In this document: positions 1 through 5,832 of the stretch, piece by piece | Layout: the number at the start of each line of letters is the position of its first letter | Position numbering within the stretch: the stretch's first letter is position 1 | NCBI GenBank assembly: GCA_019237435.1 | Contig: JAFAHB010000231.1 | Location: 1 to 6,034, forward strand | Length of the DNA: 6,034 nt | Source of the DNA: Vulcanimicrobiota bacterium | GTDB taxonomy: Bacteria; Vulcanimicrobiota; Vulcanimicrobiia; Vulcanimicrobiales; Vulcanimicrobiaceae | Reading direction: 5' to 3' | Notes under the pieces: model-generated | Databases searched by the model: none | The model's input: the letters and a program-made list of their open reading frames with translations, nothing else | Told to the model about the DNA's origin: nothing | Made by a program: the position numbers and the translations under genes

Positions 1-1
1 C

Positions 2-436
2 GACCGCGGGAATCTCTTTGTTGACGGCGTCAACAGCGGTACGACGCAGACGGAGTTCGCCGAGCTGCCCAAGGGAAGCACCTCTTTCACCGACATTACA
101 CTCGACCAGAAGATCCACTATCCGGGAGCGGTCCAGTGGGATGGAAAGTACATCGCTTTCGAAGACACGTTTGACGATATGGTTTACCGGGTCAAGGTAG
201 CCGGTTCCAGGGGCTTCGCGGTAAAGAGCCTGCGCTTCAAAGGCCAGCGCGGCGACTTGCTGGTTCAGTTTTGGATCGCGGGCTCGTCGATCCTGATGCC
301 GTATGGCAGCTTCTATCGCACGATTCACAGCGTTGGTTACTGGCCGTATCCGGCCGGCGGCAAATCCGAAAAAGTGGTGCACGTTCCGGACGCGGCCGAG
401 TTATACGGGGTTACGCTTAGCGTCGCACCAAAATAG
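2..436 (+). CDS. Secreted propeller-like protein, C-terminal part (5' end outside window)
   Basis: The gene is open from the left edge; the first complete codon is at nt 2 and TAG lies at 434-436, leaving 144 residues. The visible part has a recurring propeller-type pattern: a GNLFVDG strand (about residues 3-9), ELPKGS (about 21-26), [14 protein letters not shown] (about 40-53), MVYRVKVAG (about 60-68), an aromatic strand [10 protein letters not shown] and a closing [13 protein letters not shown] with a final GVTLSVAP. This suggests two to three blades of a beta-propeller of the NHL/SMP-30-like kind. I recall similar proteins of unknown function from Eremiobacterota, usually exported; the signal peptide would lie upstream of the window. 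An internal ATG at 179 would cut through the fold and has no reason to be the start. The next gene begins 8 nt later and its ribosome binding site overlaps this stop codon, so the two are probably co-transcribed. No catalytic residues are recognised and no enzymatic role is assigned. Confidence 0.8.
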   Translation, partial: DRGNLFVDGVNSGTTQTEFAELPKGSTSFTDITLDQKIHYPGAVQWDGKYIAFEDTFDDMVYRVKVAGSRGFAVKSLRFKGQRGDLLVQFWIAGSSILMPYGSFYRTIHSVGYWPYPAGGKSEKVVHVPDAAELYGVTLSVAPK

Positions 437-440
437 GAGG
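435..440 (+). promoter_or_regulatory. Shine-Dalgarno AGGAGG of the phosphoesterase gene
   Basis: A perfect AGGAGG lies 4 nt upstream of the ATG at 445 and shares two bases with the TAG stop of the preceding gene. The overlap fixes the start at 445 and suggests translational coupling with the upstream propeller-like gene. Confidence 0.85.
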
Positions 441-444
441 CATC

Positions 445-1716
445 ATGCGGTACGCCCCTCTCGCTATTGCATTGACGCTCGGCGGCTGCGGCGGTATCGC
501 CGGCAGCCCGCCGCAGGGCTCGCTGCCGAACGTCACGCTTGCTCCGAGCTTTGCAACTGCAGCCGGCAGTGGCAAAATCACTCACGTCGTGTACGTCGTG
601 CAGGCCGGACGCAGCTTCGACGATCTGTTTCAAGGTTATCCAGGCGCCGACACCAAGTCCATGGGTGAGATATCTACCGGCAAAGTCATAAAGCTTGCGC
701 CGATCAGCCTCAAGACCAACTACGACATCGACACGTCGGCATATTCAATGTTCGTTGCTTGCAACGGAACCGAAAAACTCTTGGGCACGGACTGCCGCAT
801 GAACGGCTTTAATAACGAGCCGTTTCATCGCCGTCCGAAGGGCGTCAAATATCCGATGTACGCCTACGTGCCGCACCGCGATTCGAAACCGTACTTCGAT
901 ATGGCGCGCGAGTGGGTCGTCGCGGACCGTATGTTTGCGTCGCAGCTCGACGGCGGATTTACCGCGCACCAGTACATCGTCGCCGCTCAGGCTCACCACG
1001 CAGTTAACTACCCGACAGGTACCGGCGGCTGCAACGCGCCGCCCGGCCAGGGCATGGTTCCGAAGCTCACGCTCGGTCGCCGAGTAATCGGCTTAGAGCC
1101 GGCGTGCTTCACCTATGACACGCTTGCCAACGAGCTGGACGCCGGCAAACTCTCCTGGCGGTTCTATGTGGACAACCAAAATTTTACATGGTCGAGTTTT
1201 ACCTTCGATGAAAAAGTTCTCAACCGAGCGCGCGATCGTAAGAACATTGTTACACCGCCGACACAGTTCTTGACCGACGTTGCAAACGGCAAGCTCGCAG
1301 ACGTCACATGGGTGACGCCGACCTGTGCCGACTCCGACGACGTCGGCTGCGGCGCCGGAACTGGGCCGGCTTGGGTCGCGGCGGTTGTGAACGCCGTCGG
1401 CGAGAGCAAGTTTTGGGACACTACCGCGATCTTCGTGCAGTGGGAAGACTGGGGCGGCTTTTACGACCACGTCGGGCCGAAGATGCTGGACTACGACGGC
1501 CTCGGTTTTCGCGTTCCGCTGCTCGTCGTCTCGCCGTATGCCAAGCGCGATTACGTCTCGCACGTCGACTACGAAACCGCCAGCGTCCTGCGCTTCGCCG
1601 AAGATCTCTTCGGACTTGCTCCACTCGCCGCAGCCGACGAGCGGGCGACGTCGCCCGGCGGCGACTGCTTCGATTTCTCGCAAAAGCCGCGAAAGTTCGT
1701 CCCAATCAAGAGCTAA
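445..1716 (+). CDS. Phosphoesterase-family (AcpA/phospholipase C-like) lipoprotein, probable pseudoenzyme
   Basis: The product is 423 residues. Residues 1-14 form a short hydrophobic signal ending in LGGC, so Cys15 is the likely lipidation site. The family is PF04185, which normally hydrolyses phosphate esters or phospholipids outside the cytoplasm. Family landmarks in order are [18 protein letters not shown] (45-62), CNG...[12 protein letters not shown] (106-125), [24 protein letters not shown] (160-183, in outline), [13 protein letters not shown] (286-298), [13 protein letters not shown] (307-319), [11 protein letters not shown] (333-343), [15 protein letters not shown] (353-367) and a closing CFDF...PRKFVPI. 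Three catalytic blocks are altered. The Glu-Asn metal ligands of QENRSFD are Ala54-Gly55, the usual Ser before FxAHQ is Gly171, and the usual His of the SDH block is Asp299. Glu334, Asp335, Asp341 and His342 remain. Length and frame are normal, so this is not simple decay. Seven cysteines in the mature chain besides Cys15 suggest disulfides and export. It may bind ligand without hydrolysis; residual activity through Thr173 cannot be excluded. Confidence 0.9.
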   Translation: MRYAPLAIALTLGGCGGIAGSPPQGSLPNVTLAPSFATAAGSGKITHVVYVVQAGRSFDDLFQGYPGADTKSMGEISTGKVIKLAPISLKTNYDIDTSAYSMFVACNGTEKLLGTDCRMNGFNNEPFHRRPKGVKYPMYAYVPHRDSKPYFDMAREWVVADRMFASQLDGGFTAHQYIVAAQAHHAVNYPTGTGGCNAPPGQGMVPKLTLGRRVIGLEPACFTYDTLANELDAGKLSWRFYVDNQNFTWSSFTFDEKVLNRARDRKNIVTPPTQFLTDVANGKLADVTWVTPTCADSDDVGCGAGTGPAWVAAVVNAVGESKFWDTTAIFVQWEDWGGFYDHVGPKMLDYDGLGFRVPLLVVSPYAKRDYVSHVDYETASVLRFAEDLFGLAPLAAADERATSPGGDCFDFSQKPRKFVPIKS

Positions 1717-1744
1717 AGGATCACCTGCCGCCGTCACTCTTGTT

Positions 1745-1767
1745 GCGGTCTGCGCGGCTAGGACCGC
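1745..1767 (+). other. Inverted repeat between phosphoesterase and GloVer genes
   Basis: GCGGTC (1745-1750) pairs exactly with GACCGC (1762-1767) around an 11-nt loop. No T-run follows, so it is not a standard intrinsic terminator. It could be a weak structured leader or transcript boundary. A 6-bp match in GC-rich DNA can also arise by chance. Confidence 0.3.
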
Positions 1768-1793
1768 CGGAGCACGGAACGGAATGTAAGCGT

Positions 1794-1809
1794 CGCCATT
1801 TCGCTGGCG
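1794..1809 (+). other. Small hairpin just upstream of the GloVer-1 ribosome binding site
   Basis: CGCCA (1794-1798) pairs with TGGCG (1805-1809) around a 6-nt loop. It ends 3 nt before the GGAGGT at 1813, where it could influence ribosome access. It is short and its role is inferred only from position. Confidence 0.25.
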
Positions 1810-1812
1810 CTC

Positions 1813-1818
1813 GGAGGT
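1813..1818 (+). promoter_or_regulatory. Shine-Dalgarno GGAGGT deciding the start of GloVer lipoprotein 1
   Basis: GGAGGT sits 5 nt before the ATG at 1824. The reading frame is open far upstream, to 1308, so this site together with the signal peptide directly after the ATG decides the start. Confidence 0.85.
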
Positions 1819-1823
1819 GGGTT

Positions 1824-3071
1824 ATGGTGCGGGTCGCTACGCTGATCGTTTGCTGCGTTTTCCTTGCCGCATGCTCTGGAATGGGAGCGAGCTTGTCGCC
1901 TCCGGCGACATCGTCGAATGCCGTTGCGCCTTTGCTTCACTCAGCGGGATCGAGCGGCTATCTTCAGCTTTTTAGCTTCAAGGGATCGTCATCGGGAGGT
2001 CAGCCTGAAGCGCCGTTGATTTATTTCAACGGCACGTTCTACGGCACCACGTCGTCCTACGGAAGCGGCTACGGAACCGTTTTTTCGATGACGCCGTTCG
2101 GCCGCGTGCGCGTGTTGCACGCATTCACCGATAGCTTCAGCGACGGCGCGTATCCGGAGGCCGGCCTCACCGTCATGAACGGCACGCTCTACGGCACGAC
2201 GGCTTCGGGCGGCAAGTACGGCGGCGGCATCGTGTTTTCGGTGAGCACTTCCGGTGACGAGCACGTCGTCTACAACTTCGGAAGGTATCACGACGGCGTT
2301 TTTCCGCAGTCGCAGTTGCTGCCGATCGCGGGAGTTCTGTACGGTACCACTCGCAACGGTGGAACGCGCGATAAGGGAACGGTGTTTGCCGTCACGTCGT
2401 CGGGCCAAGAGCGCGTGATTCATAGTTTCGCCGGCGCGCCGACGGATGGTGGACATCCTGGAGCGGGTCTCATTCGTGTCAGGAATTGGCTGTATGGAAC
2501 GACGCTCGCCGGGGGCCAAATCAAAGCGGGCGGCTCAGTCTATCGCATCAACGTGCTCGGTCAAGAGAGAGTGCTGCACGGTTTCGGCGTAACGACGGGC
2601 GACGGTGAAGGCCCGAGCGGAACGCTGCTTTACTACGGCGGCGTGCTCTTCGGAACGACGCTGATCGGCGGACAGTACGGTTCCGGAACCGTCTTCGAGA
2701 TGTCCACCGGCGGCTCGGAGCTCGTTCTGCACAGCTTCGGTAGGAGCACGGACGGCGCAACTCCGGCCGGCGCCCTGGCCGAAGCCGGCGGCAATCTCTA
2801 CGGAACGACAACCGGTGGCGGCTACTTCCCGAGCAAGCCCAATTACTGCACGGCATTGCAAGGCGCCAAAGCCTTGACCTCAGGTCGTTGCGGAGTTATC
2901 TATCGCGTCGATCAACTCGGCAGAGAGCGCGTAATCTATCGCTTCACCGGATATCCCGACGGCGCGAATCCCGATGCACCGTTGATAAACGTCGCCGACC
3001 TGCTCTATGGAACCACCTACTGGGGCGGCGGCTCCAAATACTACGGCTCGATCTTCAAGTTATTGCCGTAG
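1824..3071 (+). CDS. Seven-repeat GloVer (TIGR03803) lipoprotein, copy 1
   Basis: The product is 415 residues. Residues 1-16 are a signal peptide with lipobox LAAC, giving a lipidated Cys17 and no Asp at +2. If the cell is diderm this points to the outer membrane, which is an inference. A Ser/Ala/Pro-rich linker (about 18-45) leads into seven repeats of about 50 residues: 46-95, 96-146, 147-196, 197-248, 249-299, 300-368 and 369-415. Each follows the pattern vLHsFg..DG..P...L....g.LYGTT..GG....GtvF.....G.E, which is the Gloeo_Verruco (GloVer) tandem repeat. In this family the repeats come with varied surface anchors; here the anchor is an N-terminal lipid. Seven units fit a closed seven-bladed propeller, but the fold is inferred. 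Repeat 6 has a loop insertion of about 20 residues with Cys342 and Cys356, the only mature cysteines besides Cys17, so probably a disulfide. No catalytic motif is seen; a binding role is possible but unproven. It is a tandem paralogue of the next gene. Confidence 0.9.
   Translation: MVRVATLIVCCVFLAACSGMGASLSPPATSSNAVAPLLHSAGSSGYLQLFSFKGSSSGGQPEAPLIYFNGTFYGTTSSYGSGYGTVFSMTPFGRVRVLHAFTDSFSDGAYPEAGLTVMNGTLYGTTASGGKYGGGIVFSVSTSGDEHVVYNFGRYHDGVFPQSQLLPIAGVLYGTTRNGGTRDKGTVFAVTSSGQERVIHSFAGAPTDGGHPGAGLIRVRNWLYGTTLAGGQIKAGGSVYRINVLGQERVLHGFGVTTGDGEGPSGTLLYYGGVLFGTTLIGGQYGSGTVFEMSTGGSELVLHSFGRSTDGATPAGALAEAGGNLYGTTTGGGYFPSKPNYCTALQGAKALTSGRCGVIYRVDQLGRERVIYRFTGYPDGANPDAPLINVADLLYGTTYWGGGSKYYGSIFKLLP
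1959..3068 (+). repeat. Seven GloVer repeats encoded in copy 1
   Basis: The repeats are visible at protein level through six LYGTT/FYGTT-type cores and one LFGTT core (repeat 5), spaced about 50 residues apart. Repeat 6 is the longest at 69 residues because of its cysteine-containing insertion, and repeat 7 is the shortest and ends at the stop codon with IFKLLP. The DNA of neighbouring repeats is diverged, so this is an old repeat array and not a recent microsatellite-like expansion. Confidence 0.9.
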
Positions 3072-3073
3072 CG

Positions 3074-4294
3074 ATGCTGCGCTTGACGCTCACCGCTTGT
3101 TTCGTATTGGTCGCAGGCTGCTCGCAAGCCGGCGCGATCTCCGCTGTGCCGCCGGCGCAGCAGAATGCGGCTCAGGGCTCAGGCGAGCTCGCAAGCGCGT
3201 CCCGCTATTCTCAGCTCTATAGTTTCAAAGGTCCAACCGGAGCATGGCCGGTCGCGCCGCTCACGTATTTCAAAGGGAAGTTCTACGGCACGGCGTCGGC
3301 CTACGGAGCTTGTAATTACGGAACGGTTTTTTCGATGACGTCGCTGGGCCGCGTACACCTGCTGCACACCTTCTGCGGAAAACCCAACGACAGCGCCTAT
3401 CCTGAGGGCGGCCTCGCCGTCATGGACCGTACGCTCTACGGCACCACCTACTACGGCGGTGAGTACGATGCGGGAACGGTGTTCTCGATCACGCCTGCGG
3501 GCGTCGAGCAGGTCATCCACAGTTTCGGCGCGTCGAACGATGGTTCGCATCCGGCATCGTCTTTATTGCCGATCGGGGGCGTACTCTATGGAACGACGCA
3601 AGAAGGCGGAAGGCATAACAAAGGGACCGTTTTTGCCATTAGCCCTTCGGGTGACGAGCGCGTTCTTCACGCCTTCAAGGGGGCGCCGCTCGATGGGGGA
3701 CATCCCAGTGCCGGTTTAATCGCCGTCAAGAATTGGTTCTATGGAACGACTCTCGCCGGCGGCCAGGTCAAAGCGGGCGGCACGGTCTACCGAATCAACG
3801 CGCTTGGTCAGGAAAAGGTGTTGCATGCATTCGATGTCCGCGCCGGAGACGGCGAAGGCCCGGGTGGAGCACTGCTCTATTATGGCGGTGCGCTCTTTGG
3901 AACGACACAGCTCGGCGGAACACGTCATCTTGGCACGGCGTTCGAGATGAGCACCCGCGGCCAAGAGATCGTGCTGCATAGCTTTGGAAAAGGCCTGGAC
4001 GGCGCGTTCCCCAACAGAGGCGTAATTGCGGTCGACGGTATGCTCTACGGAACGACCCTAGGCGGAGGCTACAGTAATAGGCGTTATTGCTCCGGACCGC
4101 CGATGTCGTCGTGCGGTACGATTTATCGCATCGATCAACTCGGTCGAGAACGGGTCATCTACCGATTTATGGGTTATCCCGACGGCTCGAGCCCATATGC
4201 TGCACTGACGAACGCCAACGGCGTGCTCTACGGAACAACCTACTCGGGCGGAAGCTCTACATACGACGGCACGATCTTCAGACTGTTGCCATAA
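3074..4294 (+). CDS. Seven-repeat GloVer (TIGR03803) lipoprotein, copy 2
   Basis: The product is 406 residues and starts at an ATG 2 nt after the TAG of copy 1. No Shine-Dalgarno is visible, so translation probably re-initiates from the upstream gene. The frame is open to 2888, but only the ATG at 3074 is followed directly by a signal peptide (1-15, lipobox VAGC, lipidated Cys16). The linker is about 17-44, with repeats at 45-94, 95-145, 146-195, 196-247, 248-298, 299-359 and 360-406. Repeats match copy 1 position by position: blade 4 is identical at 41 of 52 residues and blade 7 at 31 of 47 in my hand alignment. The blade 6 insertion is shorter and holds Cys339 and Cys347. A second pair, Cys80 in blade 1 and Cys101 in blade 2, has no counterpart in copy 1. 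The gene is expected to be co-expressed with copy 1 and to act at the same cell-surface site; the ligand is unknown. Confidence 0.9.
   Translation: MLRLTLTACFVLVAGCSQAGAISAVPPAQQNAAQGSGELASASRYSQLYSFKGPTGAWPVAPLTYFKGKFYGTASAYGACNYGTVFSMTSLGRVHLLHTFCGKPNDSAYPEGGLAVMDRTLYGTTYYGGEYDAGTVFSITPAGVEQVIHSFGASNDGSHPASSLLPIGGVLYGTTQEGGRHNKGTVFAISPSGDERVLHAFKGAPLDGGHPSAGLIAVKNWFYGTTLAGGQVKAGGTVYRINALGQEKVLHAFDVRAGDGEGPGGALLYYGGALFGTTQLGGTRHLGTAFEMSTRGQEIVLHSFGKGLDGAFPNRGVIAVDGMLYGTTLGGGYSNRRYCSGPPMSSCGTIYRIDQLGRERVIYRFMGYPDGSSPYAALTNANGVLYGTTYSGGSSTYDGTIFRLLP
3206..4291 (+). repeat. Seven GloVer repeats encoded in copy 2
   Basis: Seven units of 47-61 residues share the (L/F)(Y/F)GT(T/A) core and a DG..P segment, though blade 1 (GAW.P) and blade 2 (DSAYP) depart from the latter. 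The order of distinctive blades is the same as in copy 1: blade 4 carries NW(L/F)YGTTLAGGQ and KAGG, and blade 6 ends in DQLGRE. A single whole-gene tandem duplication therefore explains both arrays better than independent repeat growth. Confidence 0.9.
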
Positions 4295-4350
4295 CTTTTC
4301 GGACCGGCCAGGGCGGAAGCATACAGCCCATCAAGCACGTCCATAATCAG

Positions 4351-4378
4351 CGCTTAACAAACGCTTGCTAGCATAAGC
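4351..4378. promoter_or_regulatory. Possible promoter/operator region of the LuxR-type gene
   Basis: The 88-nt gap before the regulator holds TAGCAT (4369-4374), a passable -10 hexamer placed 8 nt before the ATG, which would give a nearly leaderless transcript. CGCTT occurs at 4351 and 4362, one helical turn apart, and GCTT (4363-4366) pairs with AAGC (4375-4378). No good -35 box and no terminator for the upstream gene are seen. The signal is weak. Confidence 0.25.
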
Positions 4379-4382
4379 CCCG

Positions 4383-5678
4383 ATGATCTTCGATGAAGAG
4401 AAGATCGACGGTCTTATCAAGCAATGCCGGATTACGGAAGCAATCGCGGCCCAAGCTTCCGTCGGCTCGGAACGGCGGCAGCGTGCCGGAATCTTTGCTC
4501 TGGCCGGCGACGATCGCGGCGTCGCGCGTGCAATCGATCCGGAGCTCTTTGCGTGCCGTAGCGCCGCGGACGTTGCCGCGTACTACCTTGCAATGGGCAT
4601 CGAACCTACCGTGCAGGATCGGCTTACCGCAGCGGCGGTGCTGGCGTGGTCGGCTGACTCAGAAGGTGTTTATGCCGCGCTTGATGCCGCGCACGATCGT
4701 GCCGTCTCGGAGAAGCAGTTTCACTTCGCGATTGCAACGCGCGAGCGGCTCGCCGCGCACGCGCTGCTTTTCGGCGAGATCGCTCGTGCTCGCGCGGCAA
4801 TCGCCGAAGCGATCGTCTCGGCTGAAGCCCGCGAGCTCTCCGGCTGGCGCTTGCGCTGCATTGCGGCGGCCGCGCGCTTGGCGCTGGAAGCGGGCGACCT
4901 CGACGTCTCCGCACAATTACTCGCGCGCGGGCGCGCGGTGGCCCGCTCGTCCGATGAGCTCGCACTCTTTGCAGGCGTCGGAGCGCAACTCGCCGTCGAA
5001 CGTGAGGACCGCGACGCGCTCGAGCGGTGGACGTCTGAATCGATCGTCGAGAGCGCGCTGCGCTCGGAGGAGCCCGATGTCGCGATCGCCGCGACGATTG
5101 CGACCGTTATCGGCGTCGAAACGCCGTCGTCAAACTCGACGGCCGCAAGAGCGCTGCGGCGCGCGCTGGCGCTGACGGAGAGTCCCGCCAAAGTCCCCGA
5201 GCTTTTCTCAATCGCCGCGCGATATGGCGATCTCGACGAAGCGCGATTCGCCGTCGCCGCCTTAGCGGCCCTTTGGGCGCCGAACCGTGCCTACTTGAAC
5301 GCGCATCGCCTGATCGCTCAGGCGCATCTGTCCTTACGCAACGGCGAGCGGGGCGAGTCGGTCGATTCGGCAGGTGACGCGGCCCGCGCCTTTAGTGCAA
5401 TGGGCTCGCGACGGTGGACGAACGAAGCGATGCGATTGCTCGTTTCGCAAGAGCCCGCCGAGCGCCGCATGCGCCCTCGTTCATCCGCAGCCGCCCTCAC
5501 GGAACGCGAAGAGCAGGTGGCGCACTTGATCAGGCGTGGTGCCCGCAATCGCGAGGTTGCGATCGCGCTGCAAATCAGCGAACACACCGTCGAACGGCAT
5601 GTGAGCTCGATTCTGGGCCGGTTAGGTCTGCGCTCGCGATGGCAGATTTCTGACCCCGGACGCGCGAGCGAGTCTTAA
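4383..5678 (+). CDS. LuxR-type HTH regulator with long helical N-terminal region
   Basis: The product is 431 residues. The last 60 or so (about 370-425) are a LuxR/FixJ-type helix-turn-helix: ALTEREEQVAHLIRRGARN, then REVAIALQISEHTVERHV, then SSILGRLGLRSR. This is the DNA-binding and dimerisation unit. Residues 1 to about 350 are rich in Ala, Leu, Arg and Glu and look like stacked helices of the TPR/MalT-like kind. No receiver-domain Asp pattern, Walker motif or membrane segment is seen, so the input signal is unknown and may be a protein or ligand bound by the helical part. The start is well bounded: an in-frame TAA lies at 4374-4376 and ATG 4383 is the first start after it, with no Shine-Dalgarno. 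It shares the strand with the lipoprotein genes on both sides, which makes it a candidate local regulator; nothing in the sequence proves a target. The Lys-poor, Arg-rich composition fits the GC-rich genome. Confidence 0.9.
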   Translation: MIFDEEKIDGLIKQCRITEAIAAQASVGSERRQRAGIFALAGDDRGVARAIDPELFACRSAADVAAYYLAMGIEPTVQDRLTAAAVLAWSADSEGVYAALDAAHDRAVSEKQFHFAIATRERLAAHALLFGEIARARAAIAEAIVSAEARELSGWRLRCIAAAARLALEAGDLDVSAQLLARGRAVARSSDELALFAGVGAQLAVEREDRDALERWTSESIVESALRSEEPDVAIAATIATVIGVETPSSNSTAARALRRALALTESPAKVPELFSIAARYGDLDEARFAVAALAALWAPNRAYLNAHRLIAQAHLSLRNGERGESVDSAGDAARAFSAMGSRRWTNEAMRLLVSQEPAERRMRPRSSAAALTEREEQVAHLIRRGARNREVAIALQISEHTVERHVSSILGRLGLRSRWQISDPGRASES

Positions 5679-5766
5679 GAAAGCTCAAGGTTTCGTAAAG
5701 GGCTCCCTGAATTCGCTGGCCGTTTCCGGGATGCAGCGTTCGGCGCCAATCTCTTAGCATCTAGCA

Positions 5767-5795
5767 GGAGAGCCGGGCGCAATTGCCGCCTCTCC
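5767..5795 (+). other. Hairpin-forming inverted repeat upstream of the last lipoprotein gene
   Basis: GGAGAG (5767-5772) pairs with CTCTCC (5790-5795). Inside, GGC (5776-5778) pairs with GCC (5785-5787) and the core contains the palindrome GCAATTGC (5779-5786). No T-run follows, so it is a poor intrinsic terminator. It could be an operator or a structured 5' leader. The rest of the 5679-5832 gap shows a TAGCAT at 5755-5760 and nothing else I can support. Confidence 0.35.
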
Positions 5796-5832
5796 GTTGC
5801 TGCTGGGAGTGAGTTAACTGCACCTATCCTCG

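Noticed and set aside
1093..1737. Long antisense open frame (214 codons) opposite the phosphoesterase
   Set aside because: It is a shadow of a GC-rich coding region. It has no recognisable motif and sits opposite conserved phosphoesterase blocks.
1308..1823. Upstream extension of the GloVer-1 reading frame, overlapping the phosphoesterase gene by about 400 nt
   Set aside because: The extension is Arg-rich out-of-frame translation of the phosphoesterase. A strong Shine-Dalgarno and a complete lipoprotein signal at 1824 show the real start.
1989..2861. Antisense open frames opposite the GloVer-1 repeats
   Set aside because: They are repetitive mirror translations of the repeat array, with similar shadows opposite copy 2. 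No independent signal supports them.
2888..3073. Upstream extension of the GloVer-2 frame into the end of copy 1
   Set aside because: It is low-complexity Arg/Ser-rich sequence antiphase to the conserved blades 6-7 of copy 1. The signal peptide begins at 3074.
4295..4382. Possible terminator after the GloVer pair
   Set aside because: I found no GC-rich stem followed by a T-run in the gap; the CCGG/GGCC matches at the start of it are too short.
4393..5175. 260-codon frame overlapping the regulator in another phase
   Set aside because: It is Arg/Ser/Pro-rich without domain features, and the overlapping frame encodes a clear LuxR-type HTH protein.
5731..5757. Eight-codon ORF between the regulator and the last lipoprotein
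   Set aside because: It has no ribosome binding site and no conservation evidence, and its length is expected by chance.
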